A stretch of 64,000 nt of DNA from Streptomyces akebiae (GTDB lineage Bacteria > Actinomycetota > Actinomycetes > Streptomycetales > Streptomycetaceae). The translations under genes were made by a program, and so were the position numbers. The notes beneath the pieces were generated by a model, which saw only the letters and a list, made by a program, of their open reading frames with translations, was not told the origin of the DNA and ran no database searches. This document shows, piece after piece, positions 24,502 through 33,681 of the stretch. How positions within the stretch are numbered: position 1 is the stretch's first letter; every line of letters begins with the position of its first letter. The DNA lies in contig NZ_CP080647.1 of assembly GCF_019599145.1 (NCBI RefSeq), positions 3,472,001 through 3,536,000 on the forward strand, given 5' to 3'.

Positions 24502-27306
24502 ATGAAGCAGCAGAGCGTGCACCCGGATGACGCGGCGGGCACCTCTGACGCCTCGTCGCGCCCGGACGCCTCCGAGGGGGGCGACGAGGGCAGCGACAAC
24601 GTCTCGAGGAAGGCCTCCGGCACCACCACCCCTCCCTCCACCGAAGAAGAATCCCCCACGCCGCACGAGGACGACAAGCAGCCGAACGAGCAGGACGAGG
24701 ACGACCTCGAGGAGACGCACGCCGACGAGGTCGAGGGCGACGAACCACTGCTCCCCGCGCGCGTGCACCGTCCTTCCGACCTCATGCGGCTGTCGGTCGG
24801 CATCCTCGGGATCATCGTCCTGCTGGCGATCGCCGCGTTCGCCCACGGCACCACCTCCGGGCTCGAACAGGACATCAACAAGGGCACAGGACAGGCACCC
24901 GATCTTCTGATCAAGCTCGCCGGCCTGGGATCGAGCATCGCGATCCTGCTCGTACCGGTCGCCTTCGCGATCGAGCGGCTGATCAAGCGGGACGGTCTGC
25001 GCATCGCCGACGGTGTGCTGGCGGCTGTCCTGGCGCACGGGGTGACGCTGGCGACCGACCTGTGGGTCGCCAGGGCGGCCCCGGACTCGATCCAGGAGGC
25101 GCTCACCCAGCCCTCCCCCGGCGACATCCACGCCCTCACAGACCCCGTACACGGCTACCTCGCGCCGGTCATCGCGTACATGACCGCCGTCGGCATGTCG
25201 CGCAGACCCCGCTGGCGGGCCGTGCTGTGGATCGTGCTGCTCCTGGACGCCTTCTCGATGCTGGTCACGGGCTACACGACACCGTTCTCGATCATCCTGA
25301 CGGTGCTGATCGGCTGGACCGTCGCCTACGGAACGCTGTACGCAGTGGGCTCCCCGAACGTCCGCCCGACCGGCCGGACTCTGATGGCCGGCCTCAGGCG
25401 GGTCGGCTTCAAGCCGGTGAGCGCCGCCCGTGAGGAGATCCCGGAGACGGCGGAGGGCGGGGACCGGGGTCGACGGTACTTCGTGACGCTGGAGGACGGC
25501 CCACCCCTGGACGTCACCGTCGTGGACCGGGAGCAGCAGGCTCAGGGCTTCTTCTACCGCGTCTGGCGGCGTCTGACGCTGCGCGGCATCACCACGCGCC
25601 GCAGCCTCCAGTCCTTGCGCCAGGCGCTGGAGCAGGAGGCCCTCCTGGCGTACGCGGCCATCGCGGCCGGTGCCAACGCGCCGAAGCTGATCGCCACGTC
25701 CGAGCTCGGACCGGACGCCGTGATGCTCGTCTACGAGCACACCGGCGGCCGCACCCTGGATTCCCTGGCGGACGACGAGGTCACCGACGAGCTGATGTCG
25801 GACACCTGGCACCAGGTGAAAGCACTGCAGTCGCGGCGCATCGCGCACCGCAGGCTCGTGGGTGACGCGATTCTGGTGGATCGTTCCGGCACGGTGATTC
25901 TCACCGATCTCCGTGTCGGCGAGATCGCGGCGGGCGATCTGGTGCTGCGCATGGACGTCTCCCAGTTGCTGACGACCCTCGGCCTGCGCGTGGGCGCGGA
26001 ACGCGCGGTGGCCTCGGCGGTCGGCGTGCTCGGCCCCGACGCGGTGGCCGACTGTCTGCCGATGCTCCAGCCGATCGCCCTGTCACGCTCCACACGCGCG
26101 ACCCTGCGCAGACTCGCCCGGGAGCGCGCCGAACGCGAGCGCGAGGCGGTCCTGGAGGCGTCCCACCTGGCCAAGCAGGCCCGTGCGGAGGAGCACAGCA
26201 AGGCCGCCGAGCCGGGCAAGGCCGACAAGAAGGCCGCGCGGGCCGAGCAGCGCGCCGAGAAGCGGGCGATCGACGAGGCCCTGGAAGAGGCCCGCGAGGA
26301 GGACCTGCTCACCCAGATCCGCCACCAGGTGCTGCTGATCAGGCCCCAGGCACCGGTCGAACCGGCCCGGCTGGAGCGGGTCAAGCCGCGCACGCTGATC
26401 AGTCTCATCGCCGGTGCGATCGGCGCGTATTTCCTGCTGACCCAGCTCACCCACATCGAGTTCGGGCCGCTCATCGAGAACGCCGAGTGGGGCTGGGTAG
26501 CCGCGGCGGTGTTCTTCTCCGCGCTGAGCTATGTCGCGGCGGCCATGAGCCTGCTGGGCTTCGTGCCGGAACGGGTGCCGTTCCTGCGGACGATCGGGGC
26601 GCAGGTCGCCGGATCGTTCGTGAAGATCGTGGCGCCGGCCGCGGTGGGCGGTGTGGCACTCAACACACGCTTCCTGCAGCGTGCGGGAGTGCGGCCGGGG
26701 CTCGCGGTGGCGAGTGTCGGCGCATCGCAGCTCTTCGGGCTCGGTTGCCACATCCTGATGCTCTTGGCCTTCGGCTATCTGACCGGTACCGAGAAGACGC
26801 CGTCCCTGTCGCCGTCGCGCACCGTCATCGCGGGCTTGTTGACGGTCGCGGTGCTCGTGCTGGTGGTGACGTCGATCCCGTTCCTGCGCAAGTTCGTCGT
26901 CACGCGCGTGCGGTCGCTCTTCGCCGGTGTCGTGCCTCGCATGCTCGACGTGCTGCAGCGGCCGCAGAAGCTGATCACCGGCATCGGCGGCATGCTGCTC
27001 CTCACGGGTTGCTTCGTGATGTGTCTGGACGCCTCCATCCGCGCGTTCGGCAACGAGGACGTGTCGATCAGCATCGCCAGCGTCGCGGTCGTCTTCCTCG
27101 CGGGAAACGCGCTCGGTTCCGCGGCCCCGACCCCGGGCGGTGTGGGTGCCGTCGAGGCCACCCTCACCGTCGGTCTGATCGCCGTCGGGCTCCCCAAGGA
27201 GGTCGCCGCGCCCGCCGTGCTGCTGTTCCGTCTGCTGACCCTGTGGCTGCCCGTACTCCCGGGATGGCTGGCCTTCAACCAACTGTCGCGCAAGGGCGCG
27301 CTGTAG
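24502..27306 (+). CDS. Lysylphosphatidylglycerol-synthase-like TM protein with pseudokinase-like region
   Basis: The 934-residue protein has several parts. An acidic disordered N-terminus (1-85) is followed by a membrane block of about five segments (95-290). A cytosolic region (about 300-520) is reminiscent of protein kinases, with HRRLVGDAILV and LTDLRVG replacing the HRDxxxxN and DFG motifs. A charged Ala/Glu/Lys coiled-coil-like stretch (540-610) precedes a C-terminal LPG_synthase_TM domain with six to seven segments (640-930). No aminoacyl-transferase (DUF2156) domain is attached, so the name describes the fold, not lipid lysylation. It is divergent from the ATL gene. A lipid-transport or flippase-like role is inference. 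Confidence 0.85.
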   Translation: MKQQSVHPDDAAGTSDASSRPDASEGGDEGSDNVSRKASGTTTPPSTEEESPTPHEDDKQPNEQDEDDLEETHADEVEGDEPLLPARVHRPSDLMRLSVGILGIIVLLAIAAFAHGTTSGLEQDINKGTGQAPDLLIKLAGLGSSIAILLVPVAFAIERLIKRDGLRIADGVLAAVLAHGVTLATDLWVARAAPDSIQEALTQPSPGDIHALTDPVHGYLAPVIAYMTAVGMSRRPRWRAVLWIVLLLDAFSMLVTGYTTPFSIILTVLIGWTVAYGTLYAVGSPNVRPTGRTLMAGLRRVGFKPVSAAREEIPETAEGGDRGRRYFVTLEDGPPLDVTVVDREQQAQGFFYRVWRRLTLRGITTRRSLQSLRQALEQEALLAYAAIAAGANAPKLIATSELGPDAVMLVYEHTGGRTLDSLADDEVTDELMSDTWHQVKALQSRRIAHRRLVGDAILVDRSGTVILTDLRVGEIAAGDLVLRMDVSQLLTTLGLRVGAERAVASAVGVLGPDAVADCLPMLQPIALSRSTRATLRRLARERAEREREAVLEASHLAKQARAEEHSKAAEPGKADKKAARAEQRAEKRAIDEALEEAREEDLLTQIRHQVLLIRPQAPVEPARLERVKPRTLISLIAGAIGAYFLLTQLTHIEFGPLIENAEWGWVAAAVFFSALSYVAAAMSLLGFVPERVPFLRTIGAQVAGSFVKIVAPAAVGGVALNTRFLQRAGVRPGLAVASVGASQLFGLGCHILMLLAFGYLTGTEKTPSLSPSRTVIAGLLTVAVLVLVVTSIPFLRKFVVTRVRSLFAGVVPRMLDVLQRPQKLITGIGGMLLLTGCFVMCLDASIRAFGNEDVSISIASVAVVFLAGNALGSAAPTPGGVGAVEATLTVGLIAVGLPKEVAAPAVLLFRLLTLWLPVLPGWLAFNQLSRKGAL

Positions 27307-27308
27307 AG

Positions 27309-27362
27309 CTCACGCGCGCGTGAGGTCCCTCTCGACGACTCACGCGGTCCACGCGCGCGTGG
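27309..27362. repeat. Pair of palindromes with a shared CACGCGCGCGTG core
   Basis: A 16-base perfect palindrome (CTCACGCGCGCGTGAG, 27309-27324) and a 14-base one (CCACGCGCGCGTGG, 27349-27362) lie with centres 39 bases apart between the membrane-protein stop and the next lipoprotein gene. They may be operators for a dimeric regulator, or hairpins ending the upstream transcript. Confidence 0.55.
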
Positions 27363-27432
27363 CCACGCCCGGGGCTCACTCGCACGGCCCGCGCGCCGAG
27401 CGCATCGCTCCTGACGCTTCCAGGATGGAGGC

Positions 27433-28983
27433 ATGCCCCTCTGTTCCCGACCGCGTGCCGTCGCCGTGACCGCCATCGCCGCCCTGCTGTCCCTGACGGC
27501 CGTGGGCTGCGGCGACGACGCCCAGGGGGACGACGGGGACCTGGCGACGCAGAAGCTGAGCTGGAAGACCTGTGAGGCACCGTCCGAGTCCCAGGGGGGC
27601 GGCACCGCCCCCTCACCGCTGCCGGACGGCGACATCTGGCAGTGCGCCACCATGAAGGCACCTCTCGACTGGGACGAGACAGACGGCGACACCATCGGCA
27701 TCGCCCTGATCCGGGCCCGGTCCAGTGGTTCCGAGAGTGAGCGGATCGGCTCGCTCGTCTTCAACTTCGGCGGCCCCGGCCTCTCGGGCGTCAAGACGCT
27801 TCCGTCGTTCGGTGAGGACTACGCGAAACTGCGGACCCGCTACGACCTGGTGAGCTTCGACCCGCGTGGCGTCGGGCGCAGCGCCGGCATCGCGTGCGAG
27901 GACGACGAGGCACTCGACGAGTACTTCCAGCAGGACATGACACCGGACGACGCGTCCGAGCGGACGGAGTTCCTCGACAACACGAAGACGTTCAACTCCG
28001 CCTGCGAGGACAACTCCGGCAAGACCCTCCCGCACGTCCCTACTACGGACGCGGCCCGCGACATGGACCTCATGCGCCGCGTCCTCGGCGACGACGAACT
28101 CCATTACTTCGGCTTCTCGTACGGCACCGAACTCGGCGGCGTCTACGCCCATCTGTTCCCGGAGAACGTCGGGCGGGCCGTGTTCGACGCGGTCGTCGAC
28201 CCGACCCAGACCTCGGAGCAGGGCTCGCTCGCCCAGGCCAAGGGCTTCCAGCGGGCGCTCGACAGCTACGCCCGGGACTGCGTCTCCCAGGTGGCGGGGT
28301 GCCCGGTGGGCGACACCGAGCAGGAAGTCGAGGACCGAATCGTCAAGCTGCTCGAAGACCTCGACAGAAAGCCGATCACCGGTGTCTTCCCCCGCGACCT
28401 GACCGAATCCGAGGCGAGGAACGGTATCGCGCAGGCCCTGTACTCCCAGAATCTCTGGCAGTACCTGACGGAGGGCCTGGATCAGGCGTACGACGGGGAC
28501 GGCCAAGTGCTGATGCTGTTGTCCGACTCGTTGAACGGGCGCAGCGAGAACGGCGAGTACAGCAATATCTCCGCGGCGAACGTCTCCATCAACTGCGCGG
28601 ACGACAAGCCGCGCTACACCACCGAGCACGTGGAGGAGAGGCTGGCCGAGTTCCGGGCGGCCTCGCCCGTCTTCGGTGAGTGGCTCGCCTGGGCCATGCT
28701 CAGCTGCACCGACTGGGCGGTCGCCGGCGCGGCCGACCATCCCGATGTGCGGGCCCCGGGCTCGGCGCCGATCCTCGTGATCGGCACCACGGGCGACCCG
28801 GCCACACCGTACGAGGGAGCGAGAAGGATGGTCGAGGCGCTCGGGCCGGGGGTCGGAGTGGGGCTGACGTACAAGGGGGAGGGCCATGGCGCGTACCGCA
28901 GCGGCGACGCGTGCGTCCACGCGGCCGTGAACGGTTACCTGCTGACGGGGAAGGTACCGAAGGCCGGGACCGTCTGCCCATGA
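27433..28983 (+). CDS. Secreted alpha/beta-hydrolase lipoprotein (tripeptidyl aminopeptidase-like)
   Basis: The 516-residue product begins with a lipoprotein signal: positive residues, a hydrophobic stretch and the lipobox LTAVGC (Cys around residue 26). The mature part is an alpha/beta hydrolase of the Streptomyces SlpD/SlpE mycelium-associated proteinase type. It has an oxyanion region NFGGPGLSG, the nucleophile elbow GFSYGTELGG, a TAP-like C-terminal segment GTTGDPATPYEGA with the acid, and the catalytic His in GEGHGAY. Such enzymes remove tripeptides or act as exopeptidases at the cell surface. It is followed by a close paralogue, suggesting tandem duplication. Confidence 0.9.
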   Translation: MPLCSRPRAVAVTAIAALLSLTAVGCGDDAQGDDGDLATQKLSWKTCEAPSESQGGGTAPSPLPDGDIWQCATMKAPLDWDETDGDTIGIALIRARSSGSESERIGSLVFNFGGPGLSGVKTLPSFGEDYAKLRTRYDLVSFDPRGVGRSAGIACEDDEALDEYFQQDMTPDDASERTEFLDNTKTFNSACEDNSGKTLPHVPTTDAARDMDLMRRVLGDDELHYFGFSYGTELGGVYAHLFPENVGRAVFDAVVDPTQTSEQGSLAQAKGFQRALDSYARDCVSQVAGCPVGDTEQEVEDRIVKLLEDLDRKPITGVFPRDLTESEARNGIAQALYSQNLWQYLTEGLDQAYDGDGQVLMLLSDSLNGRSENGEYSNISAANVSINCADDKPRYTTEHVEERLAEFRAASPVFGEWLAWAMLSCTDWAVAGAADHPDVRAPGSAPILVIGTTGDPATPYEGARRMVEALGPGVGVGLTYKGEGHGAYRSGDACVHAAVNGYLLTGKVPKAGTVCP

Positions 28984-29000
28984 ACTTGCAGGTCAGAACG

Positions 29001-29009
29001 TTATCCACA
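29001..29009 (+). promoter_or_regulatory. DnaA-box-like site (TTATCCACA)
   Basis: The nonamer TTATCCACA lies in the short gap between the paired hydrolase genes, about 100 bases upstream of the second. It matches the E. coli DnaA box exactly and the Streptomyces one at eight of nine positions. Confidence 0.3.
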
Positions 29010-29102
29010 GGCCATCTCGGCATTCCCCGCAGCCCGCATACCATGGCATGACCGTCATTCGGGACAACCGACGGACGGTATCTCGAGAGGGGGGAAGTGT
29101 TC

Positions 29103-30629
29103 ATGGCGCGTTTTACACGGGGGGCGGCTCTGGCCGCAGCCGTGCTGCTGATCGCCGGCTGCAGCGGCGGCACGGACGACGGAGCCGACGACGAGAAGGA
29201 CGACGGCAAGGCCTCCGCGTCCGCGCCGACGTCCTCGGCCGCGTCCCAGGAACTCGACTGGGGGCGCTGCAAAGCGACGTCGGAGGGTCCGGCGCCGGGC
29301 GACGACTGGCAGTGCGCGACGCTGAAGGTGCCGCTGGACTACGCCGAACCGGACGGCGCAACGATCGGGCTCGCACTGATCCGCAGCAGAGCGACGGGCG
29401 ACGCCGACGAACGTGTCGGCTCCCTCCTGTTCAACTTCGGCGGACCGGGCGGCTCCGGTGTCTCCATGCTGCCGTCGTACGCGGGCCTGACGAGCGAACT
29501 GCACAAGCGGTACGACCTGGTGAGCTGGGACCCGCGCGGGGTGGCCCTGAGCGAGGGGGTGCGCTGCCGCAGCGACAAGGAGATCCAGGCGGGCGAATCG
29601 GTGGACGCCACACCGGACGACACGGCCGAGGAGACGGTCTTCTTCAAGGACGCGGCCGACTTCGGCGCGGGCTGCGAGAAGGACGCGGGCAAGTTGTTGT
29701 CGCACGTCTCGACCACCGAGACCGCCCGTGACATGGACCTCATGCGCCAGGTGCTCGGCGACGAGAAAATGCACTACTTCGGCATCTCCTACGGCACCGA
29801 ACTGGGTGGCGTCTACGCCCATCTGTTCCCCGGGAACGTGGGACGCCTGGTCCTGGACGCGGTGGTCGACCCGACCGCCGACACGGTGGGCCACGCGAAG
29901 AACCAGGCCCTGGGCTTCCAGCGCGCCCTCGACAACTATCTGCAGTCCACGGGCCAGGACCCCGAAGAGGGCACCCGGAAGATCGAGAAGCTGCTGGAGC
30001 GCATCGACGCCGAGCCGCTGGCGACGACGTCCGGCCGCGAGCTCACCCAGAGCCTGGCGACCACAGGGATCGTGCTGCCGCTCTACAGCGAGCAGAGCTG
30101 GCCCACACTGACCAGCGCGCTCGACGCGGCCGAGGACGGCGACGGCACCGAGCTGCTCGCGCTGGCCGACGGGTACAACGAGCGTGACCCGTCGGGCCAC
30201 TACGGCACGACGACCCACTCGCAACGGGTCATATCGTGCTTGGACCAGAAGCAGCGGCCGACTCCGGAGGAGACAAAGAAGCTGCTGCCCGAGTTCCGGG
30301 AGATCTCGCCCGTCTTCGGCGAGTTCCTGGGCTGGGACACGGCGGGCTGGTGCCACGACTGGCCGGTGCCCGGTCTCACGGACTCGCCGGAGGTGAGCGC
30401 CCCTGGAGCGGAGCCCGTCCTCGTGGTGGGCAACACCGGGGATCCGGCGACGCCCTACGAGGGCGCGCGGAGGATGGCCGGGGAGCTGGGCGAGGGCGTC
30501 GGTGTGATGCTCACCTGGAAAGGCGAGGGCCATGGCGCGTACGGCAGCGGCAGCCGCTGTGTCGACTCGACGGTGAACGCGTACCTGTTGGACGGGACGG
30601 TACCCAAGGACGGCAAGGTCTGCGCGTAG
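29103..30629 (+). CDS. Secreted alpha/beta-hydrolase lipoprotein, paralogue of preceding gene
   Basis: The 508-residue protein has a lipobox LIAGC (Cys about residue 20), an acidic linker, then an alpha/beta-hydrolase domain collinear with its neighbour: NFGGPGGSG, GISYGTELGG, GNTGDPATPYEGA and GEGHGAY. Catalytic Ser, Asp and His are all retained. ATG 29103 is preceded by GGGGAA at good spacing; a GTG two codons earlier is the alternative. It carries its own presumed promoter in the 119-base gap. It is a likely surface aminopeptidase with distinct specificity. Confidence 0.9.
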   Translation: MARFTRGAALAAAVLLIAGCSGGTDDGADDEKDDGKASASAPTSSAASQELDWGRCKATSEGPAPGDDWQCATLKVPLDYAEPDGATIGLALIRSRATGDADERVGSLLFNFGGPGGSGVSMLPSYAGLTSELHKRYDLVSWDPRGVALSEGVRCRSDKEIQAGESVDATPDDTAEETVFFKDAADFGAGCEKDAGKLLSHVSTTETARDMDLMRQVLGDEKMHYFGISYGTELGGVYAHLFPGNVGRLVLDAVVDPTADTVGHAKNQALGFQRALDNYLQSTGQDPEEGTRKIEKLLERIDAEPLATTSGRELTQSLATTGIVLPLYSEQSWPTLTSALDAAEDGDGTELLALADGYNERDPSGHYGTTTHSQRVISCLDQKQRPTPEETKKLLPEFREISPVFGEFLGWDTAGWCHDWPVPGLTDSPEVSAPGAEPVLVVGNTGDPATPYEGARRMAGELGEGVGVMLTWKGEGHGAYGSGSRCVDSTVNAYLLDGTVPKDGKVCA

Positions 30630-30673
30630 ACCGGAGCGGCAAGCGGCTCGCGCCTGTCAGGTGGGCGGGGGAG

Positions 30674-30704
30674 AGGGGCCCGGCACCCGTGGTGCCGAGC
30701 CCCT
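30674..30704. terminator. Bidirectional terminator between hydrolase and moeZ
   Basis: A 14-base imperfect stem (AGGGGCCCGGCACC with GGTGCCGAGCCCCT, one mismatch) and a CGT loop lie between convergent genes. Confidence 0.75.
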
Positions 30705-30742
30705 CCTCGGAAGGCGCGCGTGCCGTGAACCGGCCTGTGCGG

Positions 30743-31921
30743 CTAGTAGACCGGCTTGCTGGGCTCAATCTGGTTGACCCAGCCGATCACGCCACCGCCG
30801 ACGTGGACCGCGTCGGCGAAGCCGGCCGACTTCAGCACCGCGAGGACTTCCGCACTGCGGACACCCGTCTTGCAGTGCAGGACGATCTTCTTGTCCTGCG
30901 GGAGGGCCTCCAGGGCCGTGCCCATGAGGAACTCGTTCTTCGGGATCAGCTTGGCGCCCGGGATGGAGACGATCTCGTACTCGTTGACCTCGCGCACGTC
31001 GATGATCTCGATGTTCTCGCCGTCGTCGATCCACTCCTTGAGCTGCTTGGGAGTGATCGTCGAACCTGCGGCCGCCTCCTGGGCCTCCTCGGAAACGACG
31101 CCGCAGAAGGCCTCGTAGTCGATGAGCTCGGTGACGGTGGGGTTCTCACCGCAGACGGCGCAGTTGGGGTCCTTGCGGACCTTGACCTGGCGGTACTGCA
31201 TCTCCAGCGCGTCGTAGATCATCAGACGGCCGACCAGCGGCTCGCCCGTGCCGGTGAGGACCTTGATGGCCTCGGTGACCTGGATGGAACCGATGGAGGC
31301 GCACAGCACACCGAGGACGCCGCCCTCGGCGCAGGAGGGGACCATGCCCGGCGGCGGGGGCTCCGGGTAGAGGCAGCGGTAGCAGGGACCGTGCTCGGAC
31401 CAGAAGACGGAGGCCTGGCCGTCGAAGCGGTAGATCGAACCCCAGACGTACGGCTTGTTCAGCAGCACGGCCGCGTCGTTGACCAGGTAGCGCGTCGCGA
31501 AGTTGTCCGTGCCGTCGACGATCAGGTCGTACTGGCTGAAGATGTCCATCACGTTCTCGGCCTCGAGCCGCTCTTCGTGGAGGATCACGTTCACGTACGG
31601 GTTGATGCCAAGGACGGAGTCGCGCGCGGACTCGGCCTTGGAGCGGCCGATGTCGGCCTGGCTGTGGATGATCTGGCGCTGCAGGTTCGACTCGTCGACC
31701 TCGTCGAACTCCACGATGCCGAGCGTCCCGACGCCCGCCGCGGCCAGGTACATCAGCGCCGGCGAGCCCAGGCCGCCGGCGCCCACACAGAGCACCTTGG
31801 CGTTCTTCAGCCGCTTCTGCCCGTCCATCCCGACGTCGGGGATGATCAGGTGGCGGGAGTACCTGCGGACCTCGTCTACGGTGAGCTCGGAAGCGGGCTC
31901 GACCAGGGGTGGCAGCGACAC
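30743..31921 (-). CDS. moeZ: MoeZ: E1-like adenylyltransferase/rhodanese sulfurtransferase
   Basis: The 392-residue protein joins a MoeB/ThiF adenylation domain to a C-terminal rhodanese domain. The first has GAGGLGSPALMYLAAAGVG (about residues 48-66), the DNF in VDGTDNFATRY, and zinc cysteine pairs CYRC and CAVC. The second begins near residue 290 with the persulfide loop CKTGVR. This architecture is that of MoeZ, which adenylates and thiocarboxylates ubiquitin-like sulfur carriers for molybdopterin, thiamine-type and cysteine-related pathways; in Streptomyces one MoeZ can serve several sulfur carriers. The start is GTG. It corresponds to Rv3206c in the conserved block. Confidence 0.94.
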   Translation of the reverse strand: MSLPPLVEPASELTVDEVRRYSRHLIIPDVGMDGQKRLKNAKVLCVGAGGLGSPALMYLAAAGVGTLGIVEFDEVDESNLQRQIIHSQADIGRSKAESARDSVLGINPYVNVILHEERLEAENVMDIFSQYDLIVDGTDNFATRYLVNDAAVLLNKPYVWGSIYRFDGQASVFWSEHGPCYRCLYPEPPPPGMVPSCAEGGVLGVLCASIGSIQVTEAIKVLTGTGEPLVGRLMIYDALEMQYRQVKVRKDPNCAVCGENPTVTELIDYEAFCGVVSEEAQEAAAGSTITPKQLKEWIDDGENIEIIDVREVNEYEIVSIPGAKLIPKNEFLMGTALEALPQDKKIVLHCKTGVRSAEVLAVLKSAGFADAVHVGGGVIGWVNQIEPSKPVY

Positions 31922-31984
31922 GGGGACTCCGTTGGTCGGTCAATCACTACAGTTGTTCTCCCCGTAACACTGCCACGCCCTTTT

Positions 31985-32734
31985 TCATTCCGAGACACCC
32001 GTTCCAACCAGCGAGACGATTTCGTCCCAGTAGCCGGGCATCGTCTCCCAGGGATCGATCCTGCCGTCGCGATCCGTACGGTCGGTGAAGTAGATCGTGG
32101 CCGCGCCCTGCCAGCGGGCGATGCGCAGCGCCTCGTCGAGGTGACCGCGCGGGACCCCGTGGACGAAGTGGCAGAAGCGCTCGGGTGGATGGTCGGCGGT
32201 CCATTCGGCCACCTGAGACCACCGGTAGTCGCTCCAGGAGCCGGAGAAGGTCACCAACTGGTCGGCGGTCTCGACATATCCGGGGTGCGGGTGGGTGCCG
32301 TGGCCGAGGACGATGTGGCCGCCACCGAGGAGGGCACGGAGTGTGGTGACCGTGCGGCCGGTCTCGGCGAGGGCGCCGCACTCGGTGGGACAGCGGTCCA
32401 GGAGGAAGCCGTCGACCAGGTACCAGTCGAGATAGCGGCGGGCGTCGGCGGCGAGCTCGGCGAAGGCGCGCGCCCCGTAGGTCATGTCCAGACGGCCGAG
32501 GACCTGGACGCCCGCGTTCCGCAACCGTCCGGCGGCCTCCAGGCAGTGCCGGTCGGGGCGGGTGCCGGGGCCGTCGGAGACGTCGAGGGCGACCCAGTGC
32601 AGAGGGGTGCCGGGGCGGGTGAGTTCGCCCCATTCCAGTGGAGCGACGAGGGGGTGGGCATAGCCGGGGACCCCGATTCCGAGGCTTGAGCCGGTGCGGG
32701 CGATGCCGGACGGGGCGGGAGTCAGATACGGCAT
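31985..32734 (-). CDS. Spherulin-4 family (GH135-like) glycoside hydrolase homologue
   Basis: The 249-residue protein fits the spherulation-specific family 4, a TIM-barrel hydrolase family. Visible are the first strand SLGIGVPGYAHP, the HWVALDVSDGPG strand end, VLGRLDMTYG and YLVDGFLLDRCP, which supply acidic residues at the strand ends where this family's catalytic Asp/Glu sit. No signal peptide is evident, so it would be cytosolic unless exported otherwise. Characterised fungal member Sph3 cleaves galactosaminogalactan. ATG 32734 has GGAGGC upstream and overlaps the epimerase gene by 13 bases, so they are co-translated. Substrate here is inferred, not shown. Confidence 0.85.
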   Translation of the reverse strand: MPYLTPAPSGIARTGSSLGIGVPGYAHPLVAPLEWGELTRPGTPLHWVALDVSDGPGTRPDRHCLEAAGRLRNAGVQVLGRLDMTYGARAFAELAADARRYLDWYLVDGFLLDRCPTECGALAETGRTVTTLRALLGGGHIVLGHGTHPHPGYVETADQLVTFSGSWSDYRWSQVAEWTADHPPERFCHFVHGVPRGHLDEALRIARWQGAATIYFTDRTDRDGRIDPWETMPGYWDEIVSLVGTGVSE

Positions 32735-33681
32735 GCCGCCTCCATCCAGATGTCGGCCAGGGACTCCTCCAGGTTGATGCGGGGCCGCCAGCCGAGCCGG
32801 TCGCGGGCGGTGCGCACATCGGCCTGCTGCCAGCTGCCGCAGCCGTCCGGGTAGGGGTAGGAGACGGGGGCGGCGTGGTCGGAGTCGGGACGGGGGTGGC
32901 CGATGGTCGACCTGAGGGGGTTGGGCGGGGAGTCCAGTTCGTGGAGGGCGCCGCCGTAGCCGGCGACGCGGGCGAGTACGGCCGCGGCGTCACGCAGGCG
33001 TACGGCTCGGCCCGAGCCGATGTTGATCACGCCTTGCGCCGCGGAGAGCGAGGCTGCGTGGACGGCGCGGGCGACATCTCGGACGTCGACGAAGTCGCGC
33101 TGGACGCCGAGGCCGCCGAGTTTGAGTTCGCCGTCGCCCGACTGCATGGCGCGGCGCATGGCTTCGGCGAGGCGGCCGAGCGGGGATCCGGCGGGTGTGC
33201 CGGGCCCGGCGGGCGAGAAGACGCGCAGGACCACGGCGTCCAGGCCGGAGCCGAGGACGAGTTCGGTGGCGGCGAGCTTGCTCACTCCGTACGGACCGCC
33301 GGGGCGGGGCACGGCGTCCTCGGCGGTGGAGGAACCGGGCTGGCTCGGCCCGTACTCCGCGCCGCAGCCGAGCTGCACCAGGCGCGCCCCGCAGCCGCTG
33401 CGGCGCAGGGCCTCGCAGACGGTGGCGACGGCGACGGTGTTGTGCCGGGTGAGTTCGCGGGCACCGCCCCGGGTGGCGCCGGCGCAGTTGACGACGACTC
33501 CGGGGTGGACGGCGTCCAGGAAGCGGGTGAGCGCGCCGGGGCTGCCGGTGGCGAGGTCGAACCGTACGTCGGCGTCGTCGCCGCGGCCGAGCGCGGTGAG
33601 CTGGACGGCCGGGTCGGCGAGCAGACGTTCGGCGACGAAGCCGCCGAGATATCCGTTGGCTCCGATCAGCAGGACCCTCAT
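32722..33681 (-). CDS. NAD-dependent epimerase/dehydratase (extended SDR)
   Basis: The 319-residue protein has the NAD-binding motif GANGYLGG (7-14), a catalytic YGVSK (Tyr/Lys pair near residue 130) and a C-terminal substrate domain with the family phrase QRDFVDVRDVARA. It is a GalE/RmlD-type nucleotide-sugar enzyme. The ATG overlaps the stop of a 15-codon upstream ORF (ATGA), and its 3' end overlaps the spherulin-4 gene. In a polysaccharide locus it would supply an epimerised sugar nucleotide such as UDP-GalNAc; that is inference. Confidence 0.88.
   Translation of the reverse strand: MRVLLIGANGYLGGFVAERLLADPAVQLTALGRGDDADVRFDLATGSPGALTRFLDAVHPGVVVNCAGATRGGARELTRHNTVAVATVCEALRRSGCGARLVQLGCGAEYGPSQPGSSTAEDAVPRPGGPYGVSKLAATELVLGSGLDAVVLRVFSPAGPGTPAGSPLGRLAEAMRRAMQSGDGELKLGGLGVQRDFVDVRDVARAVHAASLSAAQGVINIGSGRAVRLRDAAAVLARVAGYGGALHELDSPPNPLRSTIGHPRPDSDHAAPVSYPYPDGCGSWQQADVRTARDRLGWRPRINLEESLADIWMEAACRI

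Noticed and set aside
30236..32689. An 817-codon plus-strand frame spanning three annotated genes
   Set aside because: It crosses a terminator and runs antisense to moeZ and the spherulin-4 gene; the composition is Gly/Arg/Val shadow-like.
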